NCBI GenBank assembly: GCA_963643175.1
Contig: CAVIJF010000059.1
Location: forward strand, 1 to 6,419
DNA: 6,419 bases
DNA from: CAMEON01 sp963643175
GTDB taxonomy: Bacteria; Bacillota; Clostridia; Oscillospirales; CAG-272
Direction of reading: 5' to 3'
Shown: piece by piece, positions 1-6,266 of the stretch
How the letters are laid out: each line of letters begins with the position of its first letter
How positions within the stretch are numbered: the stretch's first letter is position 1
Position numbers and translations under genes: made by a program
The notes under the pieces: generated by a model
Seen by the model: only the letters and a program-made list of their open reading frames with translations
Database searches by the model: none
Told to the model about the DNA's origin: nothing

Positions 1-377
1 GCGCAAAACTTCATTTTTCCAGATACAATTTTGCGAAAAACTATTGACAGGACCTTGACAGGATTCCGAGCGGATTCGTGTACGGAATCAGCTATGCCCT
101 GTTCGGCATCGATACCATGTCCGGGTATGTACTTGCCTCGCGGGCGCCGGTGGATGCGTGGGAACCGGGTGCCTACCTGACAAGGGAGGTGCAGTTCCCG
201 GAGGAAACCCGGACATGGTTTGCATCGCCGGAAACGCGCCCGCTGCTCATCATGACCGGGCAAGGGCTGGGACTGGAGTGCCGCCATCTGACGCTGGCGA
301 TGACAACGCTGAGAGACCCTGCCGTTGACGCGCAGATGAGCCTGCGCTCCAGTGCAACAGAGCTGTTCCGGTTCTGA
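1..377 (+). pseudogene. 3' end of an unrecognised gene, probably frameshifted at 44-65
   Basis: From 48 to the TGA at 375-377 one frame is open and looks coding (SGFVYGISYALFGIDTMSGY, later PGAYLTREVQFPEE, ending ATELFRF). A GTG at 78 could start it, but no Shine-Dalgarno sequence sits at proper spacing, so I read this as the tail of a longer gene. Upstream that frame is stopped by TGA at 45-47, while frame 1 is open from the window edge (AQNFIFPDTILRKTIDR). Removing one 11-bp unit of the 44-65 repeat joins the two frames without a stop (KTIDRIPSGFVYGISYALFG). I do not recognise the family. The pattern of short hydrophobic strands in the middle suggests a beta-sandwich and the last 30 residues look helical. 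The first 45 bases are much more AT-rich than the rest, so an alternative is a non-coding leader or insertion junction followed by a short 99-residue gene starting at 78. Confidence 0.4.
44..65 (+). repeat. 11-bp-period tandem direct repeat
   Basis: TTGACAGGA occurs at 44-52 and again at 55-63, giving two adjacent 11-bp units that match at 9 of 11 positions. A third, poorer unit (66-76) ends in GGATT like the second. Because 11 is not a multiple of 3, gain of one unit would shift a reading frame, and the frames on either side are offset in just that way. Each copy starts with TTGACA, but no -10 box lies 16-18 bp downstream of either, so I do not call a promoter. Confidence 0.7.
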
Positions 378-531
378 ATGGGGGAAAAAAACGGCGATAC
401 GGAACACAAGCCCGCCGGAACGCACCGGGCACCATGTCAGCCGCCGACACCGGCTCACTCCCTCGCCGGTTTCCGGATCTGTTTGCGTAACTTTTCACGG
501 AAATAAGAAATGAACCGTTGCCCCTACCCGC
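378..531. other. Non-coding gap upstream of the NYN promoter
   Basis: No supportable gene. Two modest inverted repeats are visible: GCCCG/CGGGC (410-414 with 426-430) and ACCGGC/GCCGGT (449-454 with 465-470, 10-nt loop). Neither is followed by a clean run of T, so neither is a convincing intrinsic terminator, although the second could end transcription of the upstream gene weakly. The composition turns AT-rich from about 481 towards the promoter. Confidence 0.6.
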
Positions 532-560
532 TTGACTTTTTTTCCGTTCTGTGTTAATAT
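532..560 (+). promoter_or_regulatory. Sigma-A type promoter with extended -10
   Basis: A -35 box TTGACT (532-537) and a -10 box TAATAT (555-560) are separated by exactly 17 bp, and TG at 552-553 makes an extended -10. Five of six bases match consensus in each hexamer. The expected transcription start is near 567, which gives a leader of about 58 nt before the ATG at 625. It is the best promoter in the window. Confidence 0.85.
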
Positions 561-575
561 ATCCGTAGAACGGAA
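542..575. promoter_or_regulatory. Inverted repeat flanking the -10 box, candidate operator
   Basis: TTCCGTTCT (542-550) and AGAACGGAA (567-575) are perfect 9-bp inverted copies separated by 16 bp. The left arm lies in the promoter spacer, and the right arm covers the predicted transcription start and first transcribed bases. Arms so placed would let a dimeric regulator block RNA polymerase. The regulator is unknown and no regulator gene is seen in the window. Confidence 0.6.
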
Positions 576-588
576 TTGCAGATACAGG

Positions 589-624
589 AAGGAGAGCCTG
601 CCCGGCTGCGGGCAGGGATATGCT
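589..624 (+). promoter_or_regulatory. Shine-Dalgarno site separated from the start by a hairpin
   Basis: The only strong Shine-Dalgarno sequence, AAGGAG (589-594), lies 30 nt before the ATG at 625, too far for normal use. Between them is a perfect 8-bp GC-rich hairpin: CCTGCCCG (597-604), GCTG loop, CGGGCAGG (609-616). If it folds, the remaining unpaired spacer is about 10 nt, which is workable. Alternatively the weaker GCAGGG at 612-617 is the real site and the stem masks it. Either way the structure should influence translation of the NYN gene. Confidence 0.6.
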
Positions 625-1425
625 ATGAGCAACGAATACAGTACCGAGGAAAAACGGCTGGCTGTCCTGATTGACGCCGACAATGTTTCTCCCGCTTACA
701 TCAAGGTCATTATCGATGAGGCAACCGCGCGCGGAATCGTCACCTACAAGCGCATCTACGCAGACTGGACGCGCAATGAGATGCAGGGCTGGAAGTCTGT
801 CCTGCTGGAGTATTCGCTGACGCCCATGCAGCAGTACAGCTATACAACCGGGAAGAATTCCACGGACTCCGCGCTTATCATAGACGCGATGGACATTCTC
901 TACACCGGGCGCGTGGAGGGATTCTGCCTTGTTTCCTCGGACAGCGACTTCACCCGGCTGGCGGCGCGTCTGCGTGAGGCGGGGATGCTGGTCATCGGCA
1001 TGGGGGAGAAGAAAACGCCGCGTCCCTTCGTTACCGCCTGCAACGAATTCAAGTTCATTGACAAAATCGGGAAAACTGCGCAGTCCGCCGATGCGGATAG
1101 CGAAAAATCCGCAGCCGTGCCTGCCGCCGGGCGGGATGCCAACACCTCGCAGACCGACCTGTCCGCTATCCGCGGAACCATTCTCCAGCAGCTCGCGAAT
1201 TTCTCGGACGAGGACGGCTGGATGATGGCGTCCCGCATCGGGGACGTTCTGACCCAGCGGTACCCCGATTTTGACGTGCGCAATTACGGGCACAAGAAGC
1301 TGACTACCTTTCTCAATTCGTTTGACGAGTTTGAGCTTCGTACCGCGAACGAAAACAATGCCGACAACCCGAACGGGCACACGGTGTACATCCGCGTAAA
1401 GCCCAAGAACGCACGGAAGCATTGA
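625..1425 (+). CDS. NYN-domain (PIN-like) putative ribonuclease with C-terminal OST-HTH/LOTUS domain
   Basis: A 266-residue soluble protein with no signal peptide or membrane segment. Residues 12-146 form a NYN domain of the LabA/limkain type: LIDADN at 15-20 (D17, D19, N20), STDSALIIDAMD around 79-90 with D81, and SSDSDF at 104-109 (D106, D108). This is the full acidic set that binds metal in PIN-like nucleases. PFVTACNEF (134-142) matches the end of the fold. A polar Ala/Ser/Asp linker (about 149-175) leads to an OST-HTH/LOTUS domain (about 179-262; LSAIRGTILQQLAN, YGHKKLTTFLNSF), a module thought to bind RNA or recruit partners. The combination is common in bacteria; the substrates are generally unknown. 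I chose ATG 625 because the upstream in-frame extension to 532 runs through the promoter. The gene has its own promoter and seems independent of the sugar genes downstream. Confidence 0.9.
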   Translation: MSNEYSTEEKRLAVLIDADNVSPAYIKVIIDEATARGIVTYKRIYADWTRNEMQGWKSVLLEYSLTPMQQYSYTTGKNSTDSALIIDAMDILYTGRVEGFCLVSSDSDFTRLAARLREAGMLVIGMGEKKTPRPFVTACNEFKFIDKIGKTAQSADADSEKSAAVPAAGRDANTSQTDLSAIRGTILQQLANFSDEDGWMMASRIGDVLTQRYPDFDVRNYGHKKLTTFLNSFDEFELRTANENNADNPNGHTVYIRVKPKNARKH

Positions 1426-1577
1426 GGAGCCAATACCTCGCATCCATACGCGCATCGCTTCCGAGCGATGATCCCACCGGAATCAATCTGCCATTATCTT
1501 ATGAAAAGCATGGCTGTAAATTCTGTCGCGGTACCGACTGCGGTCATGCTGTAACCGTACCGAAGGAAGGATATGTT
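1426..1577. other. Gap with a small hairpin between the NYN gene and the sugar operon
   Basis: Non-coding. A 7-bp hairpin CATCGCT-TCCG-AGCGATG (1453-1470) lies 28 nt after the NYN stop. It has no T tract, so it is at best a weak terminator or an mRNA-stability element. CGGTAC (1529-1534) and GTACCG (1557-1562) form another short inverted repeat just before the ribosome binding site of the next gene. I find no good -35/-10 pair, so the downstream genes may depend partly on read-through or on an activator-dependent promoter. Confidence 0.5.
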
Positions 1578-2846
1578 ATGAAAAGAAAACTGCGTATCGG
1601 CGTGTTCGGAGGAGCCAGAGGCAACTCCATGATTCAGGTATTGCTGCACCATCCGGAGGCGGAGTTGGTGGCGGTCTGCGACAAGTACACGCCGCTGCTG
1701 GATCAAGCGCGCCGGAACGCTGAGAATGCGGGTCTGCACATCGCCTGCTTTGAATCCTTCGACGATTTTATCCGCTACGACATGGATGCCGTCGTGCTGG
1801 CAAACTATGCGACCGAGCACGCCACATACGCTGTCCGCTGCCTGAAGGCGGGCAGGCACGTGCTGTCGGAAGTGCTGCCCAGCGAGACGATGGCGCAGGC
1901 GGTTGAATTGATTGAAGCGGTGGAGGAGACCGGGCTGGTTTATGCCTACGCCGAGAACTACTGCTACATGGATCTTACCTTTGAGATGTGGCGGCGCTAT
2001 CGGGAGGGGGACATCGGGGACGTCACCTATGCAGAGGGGGAGTATATCCACGACTGCGCCGGCGGCTGGCTGGACATCACCTACGGCGACCCCGACCACT
2101 GGCGCAACCATCTCTTCCCCACCTTCTACTGCACGCATTCGCTGGGACCGATTATGACCATTACCGGGCGCCGTCCGGTGCAGGTCGTTGGCTTTGAGAA
2201 TCCGCCCATTGAGGAGTTTTACCATCTCGGTCATGCCGGCGGTCACGCCAGCGGCATTGAAATGGTGACGCTGGACAACGGCGCAATCGTGAAATCCATT
2301 CACGGACCGCTCAAGCGGGAGCCGGCGCAGACCGCCTACAAAGTGTTCGGAACGCGGGGGTTCCTTGGCACCTGCGCCGATGCGGAGGGAGAAAAGGTAC
2401 GCCTGTATCAGGAGTCTCCCACGCAGACCTGCACGGGGGAGAACCGCTATATCGTGCCGGAAAAATTCGTCTCGGCAGAATTGGCGAAAAACAGCGGCGT
2501 GGCGACGCACGGCGGCAGTGATTTCTATCCCACGCACTTCTTTATCGAGAAAATTCTGGGGCATGAGGACGGGAAATGGTCCATCGATGTGTATCAGGCG
2601 GTGGACATGGGCATTTGCGGCATTCTGGCGTTCCGCTCCATCCTGAACGGCAACACGCCGGTCCGGGTGCCGGATCTGCGCAACCGGGACGAGCGCGATG
2701 CATGGCGGCACGACAACGCCTGCACGAACGCGGTGATCGCGGGGGATCAGGTACTGCCATGCTCCTCCTATCCGGAGCGGGCTCTTGACCCCGGGGAAAT
2801 TGCCCGCAACCGTGCAATCTGGGAAAAACGGCAGGGACGCGGGTAA
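1578..2846 (+). CDS. Gfo/Idh/MocA-fold protein, probable GH109-like NAD-dependent glycosidase
   Basis: A 422-residue cytoplasmic protein. The start ATG follows AAGGAAGG (1563-1570) at 7 nt. The N-terminal Rossmann half begins RIGVFGGARGNSM (6-18), with D35 ending strand 2 as in NAD(H)-preferring enzymes. The usual EKP catalytic lysine motif is replaced by S-E-V-L-P (97-101), with valine at the lysine position. The C-terminal half has AENYCY (125-130), GEYIHD (154-159), HWRNH (174-178), YCTHSLGP (184-191) and a late HGGSDFYPTHFFIE segment. As I recall, GH109 alpha-N-acetylgalactosaminidases use Glu, Tyr-x-His and Tyr-x-x-His in these places; here E126, Y156/H158 and Y184/H187 fit. Such enzymes hydrolyse by transient oxidation at C3 with tightly bound NAD. 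Unlike many GH109 proteins it has no Tat or Sec signal. It precedes the beta-helix lipoprotein by 42 bp, probably as one operon. A plain sugar dehydrogenase remains possible. The fold is nearly certain; the GH109-like activity is moderate. Confidence 0.8.
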   Translation: MKRKLRIGVFGGARGNSMIQVLLHHPEAELVAVCDKYTPLLDQARRNAENAGLHIACFESFDDFIRYDMDAVVLANYATEHATYAVRCLKAGRHVLSEVLPSETMAQAVELIEAVEETGLVYAYAENYCYMDLTFEMWRRYREGDIGDVTYAEGEYIHDCAGGWLDITYGDPDHWRNHLFPTFYCTHSLGPIMTITGRRPVQVVGFENPPIEEFYHLGHAGGHASGIEMVTLDNGAIVKSIHGPLKREPAQTAYKVFGTRGFLGTCADAEGEKVRLYQESPTQTCTGENRYIVPEKFVSAELAKNSGVATHGGSDFYPTHFFIEKILGHEDGKWSIDVYQAVDMGICGILAFRSILNGNTPVRVPDLRNRDERDAWRHDNACTNAVIAGDQVLPCSSYPERALDPGEIARNRAIWEKRQGRG

Positions 2847-2888
2847 AGCGGACACTGCCTGCATACCTGTTAAGGAGGAAAACGGCTC

Positions 2889-5800
2889 ATGAAAAAGAGA
2901 TACATTCTGTACGTTCTGTGTGCACTTGCGGTAGGTGTTTTCACTGCGGCGGTGCTGACCGCCTGCCGCGGCGGGGAAGGCACGGCAACATCCGCCGACA
3001 ATGCGGTCACGTCCGATGAGCCGACCGGCACGGCGACGGAACCGGCAGATAGCGAGCCGACGTACAGCGAGGCGACGGACAGCGTAACCGCAACCGAAAC
3101 GACCGCGCCGCCGGAGAGCGAGACCGAGGAGCAGCTGATTGTCGAGACGGGGCACGCGGCGGAGGAAGCGGGTGCCAAAACCGCCGAGGTGCTGTCCGCG
3201 TCGGATTTCGGCGTTGTGGGGGACGGCGTGACGGATGACGGTCCCGCAATCGGCGAAGCGATGCGTGCCGCCGTCGCGCGGCAGGCGACGCTCCGCTTTG
3301 AGGCGGGCAAGACGTACTATATCGGAACGGCAGACAATACCGCCTCGGTGTTCCGCAGTCCCTTTGCCATCAACGGCGCATCCGGGGTCACGGTGGACGG
3401 GCAGGGCGCGACATTCCGCATGATGCCGGGCATTTCTTTCTTTGCCTTTGTCGGATGTGAGAATATCCGGCTGGAGAACTGTGTCTTTGACATGGCGGTG
3501 ACGGTGTACCTGGTGGGGCGCGTGGAGTCGGTGGACGGTACCGCCGTCACCTTCTCGGTTGACGAGGAGCCGAACCTGTCCTACTACGATTACACCGGCG
3601 TCAACGGATTTGCCATCCAGTACAACGAGGGCGTGCAGGCGCGTCCGCACAGGTTCCTGCGCACGATGGAGCGCACCGGGGAGCGGCAGGTCAGGGCTAC
3701 GTTCCAGTCTGCGCCCGGTTACGCACCCGGGGATCTTGTGTTCCTGCCCAATCCCGGCATCGGTCATGTGTACAGAGAGGTAATCTATGTCGGCGGATGC
3801 AGCGGTGCGCTGGTGTTTGAGAATGTCACAATCCGGCAGGCACCGTCCTTTATCATGGCAATCAAGGGGAACGACGCCGAGATATACTTTGAAAACGTGG
3901 ACATGATGCCCGATCCGGACAGCGGACGGGAGATTCATATGGTTTCGTGGCGGGATGGCTATCACTGCAAGGACAACCGCCAGCCCATCCACTGGAACGA
4001 GTGCGACGTCGGCGTACTGTTCGATGACGTGTTTAATATCAGCAATACGCTGGGGTATGTCACCAGTGTGACGGATGAGAACGTATTCACCGCCGTCAGC
4101 TACGAATTCTGGCTTCAGGGACAACTCGTTTCGCCCGGATACTGCGTCGGCGATGTGGTGGACGTCTATGACCTGATCAGCGGCGCCTTCTGCGGTACCG
4201 GAACCGTGCGACGCGCCGTCTCCAACGCGGACGGCTCCGCCACGGTGACGCTGGAGTACGGGGAGACGCTGAGCGGCGTCCGGACGGGGTACGTGGTTGC
4301 CAACCGCGCGACCGGAGCGCCCGGCTCCACCATCACCAACAGCCGCTTTACCGGCACCTTCCGGTTCCTGCGCGACCTGCGGGTGGAAAACTGCAGCTTT
4401 GAAACGCTGGCAACATGGATTATGGTGGAGGGCAGTGTGGAAGGTCCTCTGCCCGGCAACCTTGACTTCGTCAACTGCACCTTTGACGGCAGTATCCAGA
4501 TAGACGCGCTCAACCGGGGCACCGGACGCAAACTGCGCAAGATTGCCAAGGAGATACGCGACATTGGTTTCTGGGGCTGTACGTTTGTGGGTGACACGCA
4601 GGTTTCGAGTGACCTCAAATGCGAGTACACCGTATCGGAGCAGTGGACGGAGCAGGATCTGTTTACCGTGAAAAACCGGAAATCCCCGGTCGTTGAGGCG
4701 GTTGTCATCGCACCGACCGAGGCGGACTTTGCACGTACCGTGACCTATGACTGGACGCGGCACACCATGCCGACGCACGGGGCGTCCCCGCGGCTGGTGT
4801 CCGGCATATCCGATGCGGACGTCCGGACAGCGCTGGAAAACAGCGACGGCTTTTCCGGTCGCGTGCTGGTACCGGACGGCGGCACGCTGACGCTGGACGG
4901 GCTGTCGTCGCTGCCGTTCCTGTTCGAGGAGGGCAAGGCATACGCGGTCTGCGTGACGGTATATGCTACCGCGGACGGCACCGCAACGCTGGAGGGCACC
5001 CGGGACGGTGCGTCCGTCCGGATTGCCGGTGCGCAGGCGATGCGGGCAGGCAAGACGACAACGCTGTATTTCCCGTGGACAGCCGGGGCGGACTGCGACG
5101 GTCTGCGGCTGACCTTTGCGGACGGCGGGCAGGTGTATGTGGGGCATATTGACATCTCCACCTCCTCCAACCGCAACCCGTCGCGGGCGCAGCTGGAGAA
5201 CGGGCACACCTTCCTCTGGTCGGATGAGGTGACGGTCGGGGACGGCACGGCTATGTCCATGTCCGATATTCCGGATGAGGCGGTTCGCGCCGCCATTGAG
5301 GGGGCGTCCTCCGGATTCACGACAGGCACGGTTCTGCACCTGACTTCCGGACTTGGCGCCTTTACCGGACTAACCGACCCGGGCTTCTACACGCAGGGGC
5401 AGACCTATCACCTGTCGCTGGATGCGTATATCGCCTCCCCGCTGGTGCCGCAGAACGGCACGACGGTGTACCTGCTGGCGATAGATGCGACGCCGGGCAA
5501 CCGGGTGCTGGCACAGGGGCTTCTGACCGGCGAGGGATTCTGGCACTTTGAAATGGATTGGACGGTGGGGAACACAGGGGAGACGGCGCTGAGTTTCTAC
5601 ATCGGCAACCAGCCTGCCGCATACCCGGACGTGTATTTCGGCGACTTTACCGTCACGGCGGCGAAATCCTTCAAGCCGACGCGCTTTGAGACGCACGAGC
5701 AGTTTGCATACCCCACGGCGGAGGAGCTGGCAGGCGGGTATACCTTCGGATTCGCGGACGACAGCCTGCTGGATACCGGCGTGGACTGCTACGCGCAGCT

Positions 5801-6197
5801 CTCCGCGCTGGATGACGATGTGGCGGAAAAGCTGCGTGCGCTGGGCTTCGGCGAGCGTATCTACTATTGCAGTGAAAACTTCATGCTGAAATCCGTCAGC
5901 CCGGCGCTTCAGGGCGGACAGCACTACGTGATTACGCTGCACGTCTACGACACGCGCGGCAATCTTGCCACATCCGGTGAGCGCGGTGCCTTCGTCCTGC
6001 TCCAGATGACCGGCGGTATCCAGAACAGCGCGGAGGTGCACTACACCGTGGAGCGCGACCCCGCCGACAGCCGCCTGCTGACCCTGACCTTTACCTGCAC
6101 GCCGCCCGCCGGGACCGATGACCTGCTGCTGTACAGCCTGACCGGAATTGAATTTATTATCGGGTACGTGACAGTTTCCGGCGGAAACGGTGCATAA
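2889..6197 (+). CDS. Surface lipoprotein with right-handed beta-helix (possible GH110-like glycosidase) and three C-terminal beta modules
   Basis: 1102 residues. The start follows a perfect AAGGAGG (2872-2878) at 10 nt. KKR and a hydrophobic stretch lead to lipobox LTAC, so C26 should be lipidated and the protein anchored outside the membrane. A Thr/Glu/Ser/Pro-rich tether spans about 30-82. DFGVVGDGVTDDGPAI (106-121) is the hallmark start of the pectate-lyase-3 superfamily beta-helix, which continues to about 570 with repeated strand turns (IRLENCVFD, ALVFENVTI, LRVENCSFE, LDFVNCTFD). Around 355-386, WRDGYHCKDNR and LFDDVFNIS give D356, H359, D362, E371, D379, D380 and N383, a D...DD spacing that recalls GH110 alpha-1,3-galactosidases. 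A stretch at about 388-470 looks like a beta-barrel insertion. Residues 628-1102 hold three divergent modules. It could instead be a lyase or GH28-like enzyme, or a binder. The beta-helix and lipoprotein calls are strong; the substrate is inference. Confidence 0.85.
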   Translation: MKKRYILYVLCALAVGVFTAAVLTACRGGEGTATSADNAVTSDEPTGTATEPADSEPTYSEATDSVTATETTAPPESETEEQLIVETGHAAEEAGAKTAEVLSASDFGVVGDGVTDDGPAIGEAMRAAVARQATLRFEAGKTYYIGTADNTASVFRSPFAINGASGVTVDGQGATFRMMPGISFFAFVGCENIRLENCVFDMAVTVYLVGRVESVDGTAVTFSVDEEPNLSYYDYTGVNGFAIQYNEGVQARPHRFLRTMERTGERQVRATFQSAPGYAPGDLVFLPNPGIGHVYREVIYVGGCSGALVFENVTIRQAPSFIMAIKGNDAEIYFENVDMMPDPDSGREIHMVSWRDGYHCKDNRQPIHWNECDVGVLFDDVFNISNTLGYVTSVTDENVFTAVSYEFWLQGQLVSPGYCVGDVVDVYDLISGAFCGTGTVRRAVSNADGSATVTLEYGETLSGVRTGYVVANRATGAPGSTITNSRFTGTFRFLRDLRVENCSFETLATWIMVEGSVEGPLPGNLDFVNCTFDGSIQIDALNRGTGRKLRKIAKEIRDIGFWGCTFVGDTQVSSDLKCEYTVSEQWTEQDLFTVKNRKSPVVEAVVIAPTEADFARTVTYDWTRHTMPTHGASPRLVSGISDADVRTALENSDGFSGRVLVPDGGTLTLDGLSSLPFLFEEGKAYAVCVTVYATADGTATLEGTRDGASVRIAGAQAMRAGKTTTLYFPWTAGADCDGLRLTFADGGQVYVGHIDISTSSNRNPSRAQLENGHTFLWSDEVTVGDGTAMSMSDIPDEAVRAAIEGASSGFTTGTVLHLTSGLGAFTGLTDPGFYTQGQTYHLSLDAYIASPLVPQNGTTVYLLAIDATPGNRVLAQGLLTGEGFWHFEMDWTVGNTGETALSFYIGNQPAAYPDVYFGDFTVTAAKSFKPTRFETHEQFAYPTAEELAGGYTFGFADDSLLDTGVDCYAQLSALDDDVAEKLRALGFGERIYYCSENFMLKSVSPALQGGQHYVITLHVYDTRGNLATSGERGAFVLLQMTGGIQNSAEVHYTVERDPADSRLLTLTFTCTPPAGTDDLLLYSLTGIEFIIGYVTVSGGNGA
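4771..6194 (+). other. Three divergent tandem beta-rich modules in the lipoprotein C-terminus
   Basis: Three segments share the same order of landmarks at roughly residues 628-760, 768-926 and 940-1102. First comes a short acidic helix (ISDADVRTALE; DIPDEAVRAAIE; ALDDDVAEKLRA). Then a strand after a Gly turn (FEEGKAYAVCVTVYA; YTQGQTYHLSLDAYI; LQGGQHYVITLHVYD). Last is a closing pair with hydrophobic strands (VYVGHIDIS; VYFGDFTVT; FIIGYVTVS). The closing strands resemble the end of jelly-roll carbohydrate-binding modules, but I cannot name a family. Sequence identity is low, so the duplication is old. A likely role is glycan or cell-wall binding. Confidence 0.65.
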
Positions 6198-6236
6198 CCC
6201 GCACAGAAAACAGAAGGGCACCTCTAAAAATCCTGC

Positions 6237-6266
6237 CCATATCTTGCCAATTTTCGCAAGATATGG
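6237..6266. repeat. 11-bp perfect inverted repeat (hairpin) near the IS end
   Basis: CCATATCTTGC (6237-6247) and GCAAGATATGG (6256-6266) are perfect inverted copies with an 8-nt loop (6248-6255). It lies 40 nt after the lipoprotein stop. There is no T tract on either side close enough for a standard intrinsic terminator. A subterminal element of the insertion sequence is the simplest reading, although it could also stabilise the 3' end of the upstream mRNA. Confidence 0.75.

Noticed and set aside
44..60. Promoter using either TTGACA copy
   Set aside because: The bases 16-18 bp downstream are GC-rich and do not resemble a -10 box.
532..624. 31-residue N-terminal extension of the NYN protein
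   Set aside because: It would start in the -35 box and be translated through the promoter and hairpin, so it lies mostly upstream of the predicted transcript.
250..1455. A 401-residue open frame on the minus strand
   Set aside because: It lies opposite the NYN gene and its promoter region and shows no domain; a compositional shadow.
1422..1577. 52-residue N-terminal extension of the Gfo/Idh protein, containing a C-x-x-C...C-x-H pattern
   Set aside because: Gfo/Idh proteins start just before the Rossmann GxGG-type loop, and ATG 1578 has a good ribosome binding site. The cysteines look accidental in a non-coding gap.
1494..5339. A 1281-residue open frame on the minus strand
   Set aside because: It is antisense to two well-supported genes and crosses their intergenic gap. 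The translation is rich in Arg, His, Gly and Val without recognisable domains, as expected from the shadow of high-GC codon bias; no ribosome binding site supports a start.
6237..6266. Intrinsic terminator for the lipoprotein operon
   Set aside because: The stem is strong but is only modestly GC-rich and lacks a following T tract on the + strand, and it appears to belong to the IS remnant.
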